NCBI GenBank assembly: GCA_905234355.1
Contig: CAJOHP010000013.1
Location: 1 to 23,246 of the forward strand
Reading direction: 5' to 3'
Source: an uncultured Prevotella sp.
GTDB taxonomy: Bacteria > Bacteroidota > Bacteroidia > Bacteroidales > Bacteroidaceae
DNA length: 23,246 nucleotides
Under the pieces are notes generated by a model that saw only the letters and a list, made by a program, of their open reading frames with translations, made no database searches and was not told where the DNA came from. Each line of letters begins with the position of its first letter. The stretch's first letter is position 1. Shown piece after piece: positions 8,322-17,121 of the stretch. A program made the position numbers and the translations under genes.

Positions 8322-10211
8322 ATGGTACGTACGAGCAAATTCGCCCAAATGCTGCTGGCTGGCCTGGCTACGATGGCCACCGTGAGCTGCGGAACCGACG
8401 ATGGCATCGATGTGAACGACATCGACGCCACACTCGGATTCAATGTCAACAACCTCCAACTGCCGGGCAACAACTCTACACACGAGATTGTGTTCGACGA
8501 GCTCTTCGACATAGATACCACCGAGTGCATCAAGATAGACAAGAAGAGCGGAGAGTATGTCTTCCGCAAGCAGGGCGGCGAGGTTGACCCCACGTGGGTC
8601 AGCGTGGAGCCCATCACCTTGGTCACCGACCAGAACAACATACACCCCGCGCCGCTCAGCCTGTCGGCTGCCGACCTGGGCATCACCCTGCCGGCCGTGC
8701 GGCGCGACGGCAGCATCGTCACAGGGCTCAAGCAGATACTGGAGACCATACAGCACTTTGAGTTCAGCGAGGGCAACCTCGCAGGCGACGTCGTCGACAT
8801 CAGTACGGCACAGAGCAACGCCCGGCTGCAGCTCACCGCCACCTTCTCCAGCGACCTGGCACAGGTGCTGCCCAAGTTTGCCGGACTTACGTTCTACCTG
8901 CCCGATTATCTCGGACTGGACAACTTCCAGTGCAACAACGGCACCATAGAGCTGATAGACCCCCATACCATACACGTGAAGGAGGTGTACACATCACGCG
9001 GACAGGTCGTCATCTCTGCCCAAATCAAGCAACTCGACCTGCACGTGGCCGACAGCCCGCTGCTGCCTGCCTACCTCTACTATGAGCGCACGGCCAATGC
9101 CGACGGCACCTACAACGGCGCCGTGCACATGAAGGGCAATGTGCAGCTCAAGGCCGAGTTCGACCCCACCATGGTGCAGCCGCGCAACCTAAGAAGCGAC
9201 ATGCGCTTCGCCATCGACAGCCACCTCGTCATCACCGACATCGACATCGTGAGCGGCTCGGGGCGCTTCTGCCCCTCTATCAACCTCGACGACATAGGAA
9301 GCATCAGCATAGGCAACAGCGTGCCTGCCTTCCTCAACGACCCCCAGGTGAAGCTACAGCTGGACAATCCTGTGCTGAAACTCGACATCGAGAGCGACCT
9401 TGCCATCGACGGATTTATCGACGGCGTCATCGAGGCCACCTATCGCCCCGACGCAGCACTGGCACAGCGCTCGCTGCCCATCCTCGGCATCAAGGCACGC
9501 CGAGGACAGACATCGCACATCATCGTGTGCAACTACAATCCCGACCAGACCCTCTACAACGAGACCAACGGCTATCAGGTCATCGAGACCGGGCGCACAG
9601 GACAGAACCTGAGCTGGCTGCTCGAGAAGATTCCGCAGGACATCACCTTCGGATGCACGGCACGGGCCGACGAGTCGACCGAGGGCACCATCGTGCTCGG
9701 ACACCAGTACTTCATCAGGCCGGCATACGAGTTTGAGGCCAAGCTCGCACTCAACAGCGGTTCCATTATCGTCTACAACGACTCCATCACTGACTGGCAG
9801 AAGGACCTCAAGGACATCGACCTCAGCGTGGGCTCGACCATCACCGCCACGACCGATGCCAGCAACCGCTCGCCACTCGACCTGCAGCTCAGTATCACTC
9901 CCGTGGGCGTGGCAAAGGCCAACGGCGTGCGCGACGTGCTCGACCATGTCATAGCCGTGGAGGTGACTACCGATAAGCCCGCCAACATAGTGGCTGCCGG
10001 CACCACTTCTAAGCTCACCGTCAAGGTCACGCAGAAGCAGAAAGGCGCTTTCAAGCAGCTCGACGGACTGCGCATCAAGGCCATCGGGTCGTCGCAGCAG
10101 AACGGACAGCCCATCAACAGCGGTCTGGGAACCGACAAGACCACGCAGACACTCAAGCTGGAGCGCATCACCATCACTCTCAACGGACAGGTGGAATACG
10201 ATGCCAACTGA
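8322..10211 (+). CDS. Large surface or periplasmic lipoprotein of unknown function
   Basis: A 629-residue protein starting MVRTSKFAQMLLAGLATMATVSCG. This is a lipoprotein signal peptide with the lipid-attachment Cys in T-V-S-C, so it should be anchored to a membrane, probably the outer membrane. The start at 8322 is preferred over an in-frame ATG at 8271 because it places the signal peptide at the N-terminus and suits the promoter. The mature protein alternates short hydrophobic and polar stretches typical of beta-sandwich repeats (for example repeated D-I-D-I and L-D-I patterns), with no enzymatic motif I can recognise. An acidic segment, DDGIDVNDID, follows the lipidation site, which in Bacteroidota can favour surface export. 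It is 56 bases upstream of the DUF5723-type beta-barrel gene, and I infer the two act together at the cell surface. Function unknown. Confidence 0.85.
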   Translation: MVRTSKFAQMLLAGLATMATVSCGTDDGIDVNDIDATLGFNVNNLQLPGNNSTHEIVFDELFDIDTTECIKIDKKSGEYVFRKQGGEVDPTWVSVEPITLVTDQNNIHPAPLSLSAADLGITLPAVRRDGSIVTGLKQILETIQHFEFSEGNLAGDVVDISTAQSNARLQLTATFSSDLAQVLPKFAGLTFYLPDYLGLDNFQCNNGTIELIDPHTIHVKEVYTSRGQVVISAQIKQLDLHVADSPLLPAYLYYERTANADGTYNGAVHMKGNVQLKAEFDPTMVQPRNLRSDMRFAIDSHLVITDIDIVSGSGRFCPSINLDDIGSISIGNSVPAFLNDPQVKLQLDNPVLKLDIESDLAIDGFIDGVIEATYRPDAALAQRSLPILGIKARRGQTSHIIVCNYNPDQTLYNETNGYQVIETGRTGQNLSWLLEKIPQDITFGCTARADESTEGTIVLGHQYFIRPAYEFEAKLALNSGSIIVYNDSITDWQKDLKDIDLSVGSTITATTDASNRSPLDLQLSITPVGVAKANGVRDVLDHVIAVEVTTDKPANIVAAGTTSKLTVKVTQKQKGAFKQLDGLRIKAIGSSQQNGQPINSGLGTDKTTQTLKLERITITLNGQVEYDAN

Positions 10212-10267
10212 CCCCTGCCGACACACCACTCACACACACACTACACACCCATCACCCATCACACCCG

Positions 10268-11713
10268 ATGAACACCATATCCAAGACAATCGTGCTGGCT
10301 ACAGCACTCACAGCAACGGCAGCCTCCGGCCTTGCGCAAGACCTGAACTCGGCTTACTTCACCGACGACTATAAGTACCGCCACGACATCAATCCTGCCT
10401 TTGGCAACAGCCAGGGCTATGCCGCCATACCCATCCTCGGCAATCTCAATGTCAGGCTGCAGGGCAATGTGGGCGCCGGCGACGTGCTCTTCAAGAATCC
10501 ACGCTACGGCATGCCCGGAGAGAAGAAGACCGTCACCTTCATGCACCCCTCCATCAGCTACGACGAGGCCATGAAAGGGTTCAGCAGCAGCGGCATCAAG
10601 GTGGTAGGCGACGTCAAGCTCACCATCGCTTCCGTGGGATTCAATGCCTTCGGCGGATACAACACCGTAGAGCTCAACTCCAAGACTATGTTCGGCCTCT
10701 CCCTGCCCAAAGACCTGATGGAGTTTGCCAAGAATACGACCAACGACAACTATGTCTTCGACGACATGGCTGTGCGTGCCTACTCCTACGCCGAGCTGGC
10801 TTTCGGCCACTCTCGCCAGATAGACGACCAGTGGCGCGTGGGTGCCAAGGTGAAGGCCCTCATAGGCGTGGGGCGGGCCGACGTGGAGGTGGAGGACATG
10901 CGCGCCAGCCTCGTGGGCGACACATGGATGCTCGAAGGCAAGGCCAAAGGACAGCTCAGCCTCAAGGGTGCAGAGCTCAGGAGCAAGGAGAAGGAGTATA
11001 AGACACGCTATGTGACCAGTGCCGGAGGCGCTCAGGTGCCGCAGACATACCAGAGGGTGGACGACGTCAAGGTCGACGGCGCTGGCATCGGCGGATTCGG
11101 ACTGGGCATCGACCTCGGAGCGGTGTACAAGCTGGACGATGACTTCACCTTCAGCGCTGCCCTCACAGACCTGGGCTTCATCAGCTGGAGCAACAATGTG
11201 GTGGCTGAGACGCCAGGCGGACAGTTTGCCTTCGACGGATTCCACGACATGGCCGTGCGCGATGCCTATGCCACCACGGGCAATACATTCAGCGACAAGG
11301 GCGATGAGTATGGCGACCAGCTGGCCGACTTCCTCAACCTTGAGAGCAAGGGCGACCAGGGCGGGCGTACCACGGCACTTGCTGCCACGGCATCGCTCGG
11401 TGCGGAGTATAAGCTGCCAGCCTACGACAAGATCTCTTTCGGACTGCTTGCACAGCAGCGATTCAACGGCAAGTTCTCCTTTACCGAGGGCAGGCTCAGT
11501 GCCAACTGGCGACCACTGGGATGGCTCAACGGAGGTGTCAGCTTCGCAGCCAACAGCTACGCCACGAGCATGGGATGGATTCTGAACATCCATCCCAAGG
11601 GCTACAATTTCTTCATCGGCATGGATCACATCTTCGGCAAGCACACCAAGCAGTTCATACCGGTGAACAGTGCCAATGCCAGCCTGGCCCTTGGCATGAA
11701 CATCACGTGGTAG
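10268..11713 (+). CDS. DUF5723-type outer-membrane beta-barrel protein
   Basis: A 481-residue exported protein with signal peptide MNTISKTIVLATALTATAASGLAQ. It then opens with SAYFTDDYKYRHDINPAFGN and a repeated alternation of aromatic and polar residues, the pattern of a DUF5723-type barrel distantly like PorV/FadL proteins. The C-terminus (SLALGMNITW) ends in an aromatic residue, as outer-membrane barrel signals usually do. Family assignment rests on recalled N-terminal similarity. A direct role in transport or type IX secretion is not shown by the sequence. It follows the lipoprotein gene after a CA-rich, unstructured 56-base leader and is probably in the same operon. It converges on the glycosyltransferase gene ending at 11756. 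Confidence 0.82.
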   Translation: MNTISKTIVLATALTATAASGLAQDLNSAYFTDDYKYRHDINPAFGNSQGYAAIPILGNLNVRLQGNVGAGDVLFKNPRYGMPGEKKTVTFMHPSISYDEAMKGFSSSGIKVVGDVKLTIASVGFNAFGGYNTVELNSKTMFGLSLPKDLMEFAKNTTNDNYVFDDMAVRAYSYAELAFGHSRQIDDQWRVGAKVKALIGVGRADVEVEDMRASLVGDTWMLEGKAKGQLSLKGAELRSKEKEYKTRYVTSAGGAQVPQTYQRVDDVKVDGAGIGGFGLGIDLGAVYKLDDDFTFSAALTDLGFISWSNNVVAETPGGQFAFDGFHDMAVRDAYATTGNTFSDKGDEYGDQLADFLNLESKGDQGGRTTALAATASLGAEYKLPAYDKISFGLLAQQRFNGKFSFTEGRLSANWRPLGWLNGGVSFAANSYATSMGWILNIHPKGYNFFIGMDHIFGKHTKQFIPVNSANASLALGMNITW

Positions 11714-11730
11714 ATGTGTGCTGCAAAGGT

Positions 11731-11749
11731 GCGGGCGCTTCCCTCCCGC
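11731..11749. terminator. Weak hairpin between convergent genes
   Basis: GCGGG at 11731-11735 pairs with CCCGC at 11745-11749 around a 9-base loop, in the 42-base gap between two converging genes. A TATTTTT run at 11761-11767 lies 11 bases further on the plus strand, inside the end of the opposite gene. This is only weak support for termination. Confidence 0.25.
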
Positions 11750-11755
11750 GAGATG

Positions 11756-12784
11756 CTAGATGTATTTTTCCTGGCCCGTCAGCTTCCTGAAGCGGCGGGC
11801 CATTGCTTTGAGGATAAAGCCGAAGTTGCCGTAGCGCACATTGAGCCACAGCTCCTCGAGCGACCGGCCAATCTTCGTGAGCGGATAGCCCCAGCCGTTG
11901 GCCTTATACATCCGGCGCCAGTAGCCAGCTTCTTCGATGACATAGCGCGGATGCCGCAGGGGGAAATCGATGTCGTGGCGCTGCATGGTGAAGAGCTTCT
12001 TCAGCCGGCGGGGCATGGTCTTGAACTCGGAGTAGTGGGCCGAGTCGGCCGATGCCCCCACGTTGTTTATCATGTTCTTCGTGGGCATGATGGCCAGTCC
12101 CGAGTTGAAGAGCATCGTGGCCCAGAACACACTCTCAAACTGCGGCTGCCCTGAGTCGCGGTGGTCGCGGCACATGCGGATGAAGTCCTTGCGGTAGCCG
12201 CGCTGCCTGATGAGCGCGTCGAGCTGGCGCATGGCGTCTTTGTCGTCGAGAAAGGAGTACTTGCTGTCCCACTGGCTCACCACACGGCGCCACGAGGCCC
12301 AGCCCCAGATGCTGAAGGCCGAGGTGAAGAAGTAGTCGTAGGGCACGTCGGGCGTCTGCTCGTCGACGTTGAATCCTGAGATCATCGTGATGCGCTCGTC
12401 GTCGGCGTAGCGGTCGAGCATCTCCTTGCAGAAGGGGAAGAACGACTGCGAGGGCACCACGTCGTCTTCCAGCACCATGCACTTCTCGGCCAGAGAGAAG
12501 GCCCACTGGTGCGAAGTATAGCCTGCCACCATGCAGCCCAGGTTCTGCTCCTGATAGTTGCGGCGCACATCGCACTCCCAGTCTATCTCTTCGTCGGCCA
12601 CGATGCGGCGGCACGCCTCGATGCCAGCCATGTCGCGCTCGCCGCGCGGGCCGTCCTGGAAGAGAAACAGCCGCGAGGGCCGCGCTTTCCTTACTTCGTT
12701 GAATACTAGACGGAACGTGTCGCTGCGGGTGAAGAAGAGCAGCAGCACGGCCACGTCGGCTTTGGCGGGATATTTCTGTGTCAT
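11756..12784 (-). CDS. GT-A-type glycosyltransferase
   Basis: A 342-residue cytosolic glycosyltransferase-like protein that probably adds a sugar to a surface polysaccharide or lipid-linked glycan. The N-terminal nucleotide-sugar half includes VAVLLLFFTR and FQDGPRGE. The acidic metal-binding motif is VLEDDVVPSQSFF, followed by IWGWASWRR and a basic C-terminus (MARRFRKL). It resembles the GNT-I-like/GT2-related families in Bacteroidota capsule loci; donor and acceptor cannot be deduced. I chose the ATG at 12784 because it overlaps the TGA of the upstream glycosyltransferase by four bases (ATGA). The reading frame extends further upstream only through a TTG at 12907, inside that gene. It is the last gene of the minus-strand run starting with the flippase. 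Confidence 0.8.
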   Translation of the reverse strand: MTQKYPAKADVAVLLLFFTRSDTFRLVFNEVRKARPSRLFLFQDGPRGERDMAGIEACRRIVADEEIDWECDVRRNYQEQNLGCMVAGYTSHQWAFSLAEKCMVLEDDVVPSQSFFPFCKEMLDRYADDERITMISGFNVDEQTPDVPYDYFFTSAFSIWGWASWRRVVSQWDSKYSFLDDKDAMRQLDALIRQRGYRKDFIRMCRDHRDSGQPQFESVFWATMLFNSGLAIMPTKNMINNVGASADSAHYSEFKTMPRRLKKLFTMQRHDIDFPLRHPRYVIEEAGYWRRMYKANGWGYPLTKIGRSLEELWLNVRYGNFGFILKAMARRFRKLTGQEKYI

Positions 12785-13758
12785 AGTCCTTTCTGTTTGA
12801 TGGCGATAAGTCTTCGGTAGAGCAGGATGAGGGGACGGGCCAGACGGGGAGGCAGCCAGAACACCAGGCGGTCGTAGGGGCGTATCGCATACGCCTTTCT
12901 TCCGCAATGTACCTTGTCTTTGGGCGCATCGTCGCTCAGCGTCGTATTCCTCCCGATGGCATCCTTGTAATAAGCCGCTCTTACCTCGTATTTCCCTTCA
13001 GCGACAAACCGCTCATACTCCTTCAGCTGGTGCAGCACAAACGCCTCGCAGAACTCGCCCCATCGCGGTGCCAGCGTCTCGCGCAGCAGGCGGTCGTAGA
13101 GCTGCTCGCGCTGCAGGGTGTGGCGCCGGTTGTTGGGCAGCCCGAGGGTGTAGACGTAGGCCTGCTCGCGGATGAAGAACACGCGGGGCTGGCGCATGAG
13201 CACCTTCACCTGCATGAGCTTGTCTTCGCCCTCGATGATGTCGCGGGGCGTGTCGAGCACGCCGTCGAGCAGCTCGCGACGGAAGATGATGCTCCAGAGC
13301 ACGGGGAAGCGGTTCTTGCCGGTGATGATGGCGCGTATGAGCGGTTCCACCGGCACGAAGCCTTCATAGACCACGGGCGACGCCACGCCCTCGTGTGTGC
13401 GGAAGGTAGCCACCACCTCGTCGGCGCCGGTGCGCTCAATGGTGTCGTAGAGCAGCTGCAGGGCGCCGGGCAGCAGACCGTCGTCGGCATCGACAAACAT
13501 GACGTAGCGGCCCTGTGCCATGGCCACACCCTCGCGACGGGCCGCGGTCACGCCGCCGTTTGCTGTGTGCGCCACGCGGATGCGGCTGTCGTCGCGGGCC
13601 ATGCGGTCGCACAGCTCGTCGGAATGGTCGGTGCTGCCATCGTCGACACACACCACTTCGAAGTGGCCGCTGAACTCTTGCGCGAGCAGGCTGTGCAGGC
13701 ACGGCGCGATGTATTCGGCCTTGTTGTAGACGGGGATGACGATGGATAGGTGTGGCAT
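12781..13758 (-). CDS. GT2-family glycosyltransferase
   Basis: A 325-residue family 2 glycosyltransferase with the classical N-terminal GT-A domain. SIVIPVYNKAEY begins the first strand, VCVDDGSTDHS gives the nucleotide-binding D39-D40, and MFVDADDG gives the metal-binding D90-A-D92-D93. The C-terminal third (about 220-325) is basic and may contact membrane or lipid-linked acceptor. Sugar specificity is unknown. It is 12 bases downstream of the flippase gene and overlaps the next glycosyltransferase by four bases, so the three genes very likely share one transcript and assemble one surface glycan. Confidence 0.9.
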   Translation of the reverse strand: MPHLSIVIPVYNKAEYIAPCLHSLLAQEFSGHFEVVCVDDGSTDHSDELCDRMARDDSRIRVAHTANGGVTAARREGVAMAQGRYVMFVDADDGLLPGALQLLYDTIERTGADEVVATFRTHEGVASPVVYEGFVPVEPLIRAIITGKNRFPVLWSIIFRRELLDGVLDTPRDIIEGEDKLMQVKVLMRQPRVFFIREQAYVYTLGLPNNRRHTLQREQLYDRLLRETLAPRWGEFCEAFVLHQLKEYERFVAEGKYEVRAAYYKDAIGRNTTLSDDAPKDKVHCGRKAYAIRPYDRLVFWLPPRLARPLILLYRRLIAIKQKGL

Positions 13759-13770
13759 GGCGTAACGTTT

Positions 13771-15258
13771 TTATTCTGTAGTCTGTCGTGTGCGAGCGCC
13801 CCTGCGGATGTACTGCAGGCACTCCTCGAGTATGGCCACGTGGAGCAGGCGCATGGCTGCATAGTAGAGTGCAGCGGCCGTGACGACACGGGCAGCAAGC
13901 AACAGGCCGTGTGCCACGCGTGGTGCGAGGCCGGCGAGCAGTGGCGACAGGGGAAGCGTGACTGCAAAGGTGGCGCCCATCACTGTGGCGGCAATGACGA
14001 GGAAGGGCACGGTGTCGCGCAGCAGGTCGGTCCATCTCAGCCCGATGATGCGGCGGGCGAAGGGCTGCCAGGCGGCCAGCCATAATATATTAAATAAGGT
14101 GTAGGCCACCACCATGCGTGTGATGCCCTGCCGGTAGAACAGCAGGATGACGGCCAGTTGCAGTATGACCTGCCCCACGTTGAGCCACATGTTGACGTCG
14201 CTGCGTCCGTGGCTGATGACCAGGTTCTGCATGAGTGTGTATAGCGGCATAAAGGCGCCGCTGAGGCAGAGCACTTGCAGCAGCGGCACGCAGCCGGCCC
14301 ATGTCTCGCCGATGGTGCAGAGGATAAACTCGCGCGCCACCAGTGCCAGGCCGAAGAGCGCCGGGAACGACAGAAACGAGGCGAAGCGCACCATCTTGCG
14401 GAACACCTGCAGCTCGCGGTCCTTCTCTTCCCTGACCGAGACCAGCACGGGCTGGGCCACCTGGGCGAGCATGCCGCCCACGGTCTGGAAGGCCATCTGG
14501 TCCCACTTGTAGGCCTGGAAGAAGTTGCCCACCACGCGGGGGTCGCGGAAGAGTCGTCCGAAGACGACGGTGAGCATGTTCTGGTTGACGGTGTTGACAA
14601 TCATCGTGACCAGTATCTTCATGGAGAAGGAAAACGTCTGCCTGATGTAGCTGAACGAGAATGTGAGTCTCGGCCGCCACCTGACGTAGGCGAAGCGGCC
14701 CGCGACGAGCACTGCCGCCCCCACCACCTGCTGCCAGGCCAGGCTCCAGTAGCCCATGCCAGAGAGTGCCATGACGATGGCCGTGGTGCCCGAGAGCAGC
14801 AGCGACGTGATGTTGACGATGGTGATTTCGCGGTTCATCATGTTCTTCACCATGTAGGCGTTGGTCGATATGCCGAACGACGAGATAAAGAACGCCAGGA
14901 AGAGCAGGCGCGCGAGCTGTGTGAGCCGTGGCTGGTGGAAGAACGCGCTGATGAGGGGTGCTGCCAGGAAGAGCAGTGCGTAGAGTGCGGCGCCCATGAG
15001 TATGTTGAACCAGAAGACGCTGTTGTATTGCCAGTCCTTAGGCTCCCGCTCGTTGATGAGTGCCGTGGAGAATCCGCTGGACTGCAGGTTGCCCGCCACG
15101 GCAGCGAAGATGGCCAGCATGCCTATGAGTCCGGTGTCTTCGGGCGTGAGGTGGTTGAGCACCACGAGACCTATGAGCAGGTTGAGCACCTGCATGGTGC
15201 TGTTGTTCACAGCACCCCACATCAGTCCGCGGGCCGTCTTTTGCTTCAGGTTCTCCAT
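13771..15258 (-). CDS. Wzx-like oligosaccharide flippase (MOP superfamily)
   Basis: A 495-residue integral inner-membrane protein with about a dozen hydrophobic segments. It opens LKQKTARGLMWGAVNNSTMQVLNLLIGLVV, very like the WzxC/polysaccharide-biosynthesis branch of the MOP exporters, which move lipid-linked oligosaccharides across the inner membrane. Further markers are FGISTNAYMVKNMMNRE and FFQAYKWDQMAFQTVGGMLAQVAQPVLVSV. It is the first gene of the minus-strand run and has a well-formed promoter upstream (15269-15299). The two glycosyltransferase genes follow closely. Its role as the exporter of the glycan made by this cluster is inferred from context. Confidence 0.9.
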   Translation of the reverse strand: MENLKQKTARGLMWGAVNNSTMQVLNLLIGLVVLNHLTPEDTGLIGMLAIFAAVAGNLQSSGFSTALINEREPKDWQYNSVFWFNILMGAALYALLFLAAPLISAFFHQPRLTQLARLLFLAFFISSFGISTNAYMVKNMMNREITIVNITSLLLSGTTAIVMALSGMGYWSLAWQQVVGAAVLVAGRFAYVRWRPRLTFSFSYIRQTFSFSMKILVTMIVNTVNQNMLTVVFGRLFRDPRVVGNFFQAYKWDQMAFQTVGGMLAQVAQPVLVSVREEKDRELQVFRKMVRFASFLSFPALFGLALVAREFILCTIGETWAGCVPLLQVLCLSGAFMPLYTLMQNLVISHGRSDVNMWLNVGQVILQLAVILLFYRQGITRMVVAYTLFNILWLAAWQPFARRIIGLRWTDLLRDTVPFLVIAATVMGATFAVTLPLSPLLAGLAPRVAHGLLLAARVVTAAALYYAAMRLLHVAILEECLQYIRRGARTRQTTE

Positions 15259-15268
15259 AATTCATGTG

Positions 15269-15299
15269 CAAAAATAGTATAAAAAAACCGATAATCAAA
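15269..15299 (-). promoter_or_regulatory. Bacteroidota promoter for the flippase operon
   Basis: Read on the minus strand, TTTG at 15299-15296 and TATTTTTG at 15276-15269 are separated by 19 bases, a close match to the Bacteroidota consensus. The ATG at 15258 would follow after a very short leader. Confidence 0.5.
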
Positions 15300-15309
15300 A
15301 GTTTTTGCT

Positions 15310-15317
15310 TACTTTTG
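15310..15317 (+). promoter_or_regulatory. Possible -7 box for licD-like gene
   Basis: TACTTTTG at 15310-15317 fits the TAnnTTTG box and lies ten bases upstream of the ATG at 15327. No matching -33 element is visible at the usual spacing. The transcript would be nearly leaderless. It is divergent from, and partly interleaved with, the flippase promoter. Confidence 0.35.
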
Positions 15318-15326
15318 CATCTCAGA

Positions 15327-16109
15327 ATGAGAAAGATTACCGATATCCACGAGCTACGCGCCATCCAGATGGGCATCATGGACGATGTGCATCGCTTCTG
15401 TGAGCAGCACGGGCTGCGCTACTTCCTGAGCAGCGGCACGCTCATCGGCGCCGTGCGCCACGGTGGCTACATCCCCTGGGACGACGACCTTGACATCTAC
15501 ATGCCGCGTCGCGACTACGAGCTGTTTCTGCAGCAGTACAGCGACCCTGCGGGCCGCTTCCGTGCCATCGACCCCCAGCACGAGCCGCACTACTACTACA
15601 CCTTTGCCAAGGTGATAGACCGGCGCACGCTGATGGTGGAGCAGGAGACGCGGGGCTACGAGATAGGCGTCTACATAGACATCTTCCCCGTGGACTACGT
15701 GAGCGACGACCCCAAGGAGCGCGAGCGCGTGTTCCGCAGAAAGAAGCTGCTCTACAAGATACGGCGCTGCAAGATTTCTTCCAGCAACCCCTTGCGCTCG
15801 CGCCTGGCCTATTTGGTCTATAAGTATTGGCCCCTGTCGGTACAGCAGGTGGAGCGCAGGATAAGGCAGCTCATCGTCCTCGGCAATCCCACGGGCACGG
15901 TGTGCAACATGACGGAGGCTGGCCCTGGGGTGAAAGGGTGCTTCCCTGCCGAGGACATGGTCTCTGCCGTAGATGTAGACTTTGAGGACAGGCACTACAA
16001 GACGATGGTGGGCTACAAGGACTACCTGACCCGCACCTACGGCGACTACCTGACGCTTCCGCCCGTGGAGCAGCGCGTCACCCACAAGTTTGAGGCGTGG
16101 TGGAAGTAG
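15327..16109 (+). CDS. LicD-family phosphotransferase
   Basis: A 260-residue LicD-family protein. These enzymes transfer phosphocholine, phosphoethanolamine or other phospho-substituents from CDP-linked donors to sugars in surface glycans. The family signature is GTLIGAVRHGGYIPWDDDLD, G37 to D56, with the catalytic-metal acidic residues D52-D53-D54 and D56. Downstream are YEIGVYIDIFPVDYV and a basic helix (RRKKLLYKIRR). The start at 15327 is chosen because family members begin just before the helix containing ELRAIQMGIMDDVHRFC; the frame stays open upstream to 15264, but that segment is AT-rich promoter DNA. The gene is the only plus-strand member of the glycan cluster. It sits between the flippase and the opine-dehydrogenase-like gene, ending 7 bases from the latter tail to tail. 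Its donor may be supplied by the nucleotidyltransferase fusion at 17118-18938. Confidence 0.9.
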   Translation: MRKITDIHELRAIQMGIMDDVHRFCEQHGLRYFLSSGTLIGAVRHGGYIPWDDDLDIYMPRRDYELFLQQYSDPAGRFRAIDPQHEPHYYYTFAKVIDRRTLMVEQETRGYEIGVYIDIFPVDYVSDDPKERERVFRRKKLLYKIRRCKISSSNPLRSRLAYLVYKYWPLSVQQVERRIRQLIVLGNPTGTVCNMTEAGPGVKGCFPAEDMVSAVDVDFEDRHYKTMVGYKDYLTRTYGDYLTLPPVEQRVTHKFEAWWK

Positions 16110-16116
16110 CTTGCTG

Positions 16117-17121
16117 CTACGCCATGACGTGCTGTCCCCATGACATGACACGGTCGATGGTGGGCGTGGCTACGCCTTTCTCGTGGGCCAGCTGCTGCAC
16201 GAAAGCCAGGCCGAAGGGGAAGTCTTCTGTGAAATAGCGACTGTGGAAGTCGGGCGTGTAGCCCCCTTCCACTTTTTTCATAGGTGCCTCAATGCCCTTG
16301 AATGCCTCGATGCTGCGTAGTTTGGCGGCGAGAGAGCCGGCATCGGTGCTCTCGTAGTAGTCGAGCACGGTGGGTATGCTTCCCCGGCGCACGGGCAGAA
16401 CAGCGAGCAGCTGCTGTAGCTCGGCATCCATGCCGATGTAGAGCTGTGCGGCCTCTTCAGTCCACTCCTCGTAGAACAGTGGCACTCGCCGGCCGACGAT
16501 GCCCGGATGCCAGTCTTTCCATAAGTCGTAGAGACGGGCAGGATGCAGCAGTGGGTTGCTGTTGGACAGCGCTGCCTCGTAGAAGCTGTCGAGCAGGCAG
16601 ATGGGGGTGCTCAGCATCTGCTCCATGGTCTTGCGGAATGCATCGGCGTCTGTCATGTGCTCCACGGCCATGCTTAGGCTCTCTTTGTAGCCCATGAGGC
16701 GTGCGCGGTGTCCATAGTCTTCCACACGGGCGATGAAGGGTACGCGCTGAAAACCGAACAGTGGCTGTGCAGGAGGCAGCAACTCCATGGCTTCGAAGAA
16801 GAAGCCTGTGCTGCTCACCACACTTCCCACGGCAGTTTGTGGTGGCAGGAAGTGTCGTATCTGCATGATGGTGGGGCGTATGGCATAGCCAGGCAGGCAC
16901 AGCCACACGATGTCGGCTTGGCCGACGGCCTCTCTTGCGTCGCCATACAGTCCTTTCAGCTGGCCTGTGTAGGTGGTGCTGTCAGGAGCTTCGATGATGA
17001 GCTTGTGGCTCCAACGCTCGGGATGACGGGTGAGCAGCACTACATCGTGCACCCCCTGTGCCGCAATGAATCCTGCCACCACGTGCCCCAGGTTGCCACC
17101 GCCACAGATGCATATCCTCAT
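16117..17121 (-). CDS. Octopine/nopaline-dehydrogenase-like NAD(P) oxidoreductase
   Basis: A 334-residue enzyme with an N-terminal Rossmann domain (MRICICGGGNLGHVVAG, dinucleotide-binding G7-G-G-N-L-G12). The C-terminal helical domain contains SNSNPLLHPARLYDL, resembling the NPxxxHP catalytic segment of opine dehydrogenases. Characterised relatives reductively join an amino group to a 2-oxo acid such as pyruvate, giving N-(1-carboxyalkyl) compounds. Here the amine partner is unknown. Its start overlaps the stop of the upstream fusion gene by four bases (ATGA at 17121-17118), so the two enzymes are probably made together and may act on the same small molecule. An alternative within the fold is a ketopantoate-reductase-like activity, but the C-terminal domain favours the opine group. 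Confidence 0.83.
   Translation of the reverse strand: MRICICGGGNLGHVVAGFIAAQGVHDVVLLTRHPERWSHKLIIEAPDSTTYTGQLKGLYGDAREAVGQADIVWLCLPGYAIRPTIMQIRHFLPPQTAVGSVVSSTGFFFEAMELLPPAQPLFGFQRVPFIARVEDYGHRARLMGYKESLSMAVEHMTDADAFRKTMEQMLSTPICLLDSFYEAALSNSNPLLHPARLYDLWKDWHPGIVGRRVPLFYEEWTEEAAQLYIGMDAELQQLLAVLPVRRGSIPTVLDYYESTDAGSLAAKLRSIEAFKGIEAPMKKVEGGYTPDFHSRYFTEDFPFGLAFVQQLAHEKGVATPTIDRVMSWGQHVMA

Noticed and set aside
10259..11644. Minus-strand frame of 461 codons opposite the barrel gene
   Set aside because: Leu/Val/His-rich antisense shadow. The plus strand has a signal peptide and barrel pattern.
12785..12907. N-terminal extension of the minus-strand glycosyltransferase
   Set aside because: It starts with TTG inside the preceding gene; the ATG at 12784 with an ATGA overlap is the natural start.
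15264..15326. N-terminal extension of the LicD protein
   Set aside because: The extra 21 residues are encoded by AT-rich promoter DNA and do not fit the family N-terminus.
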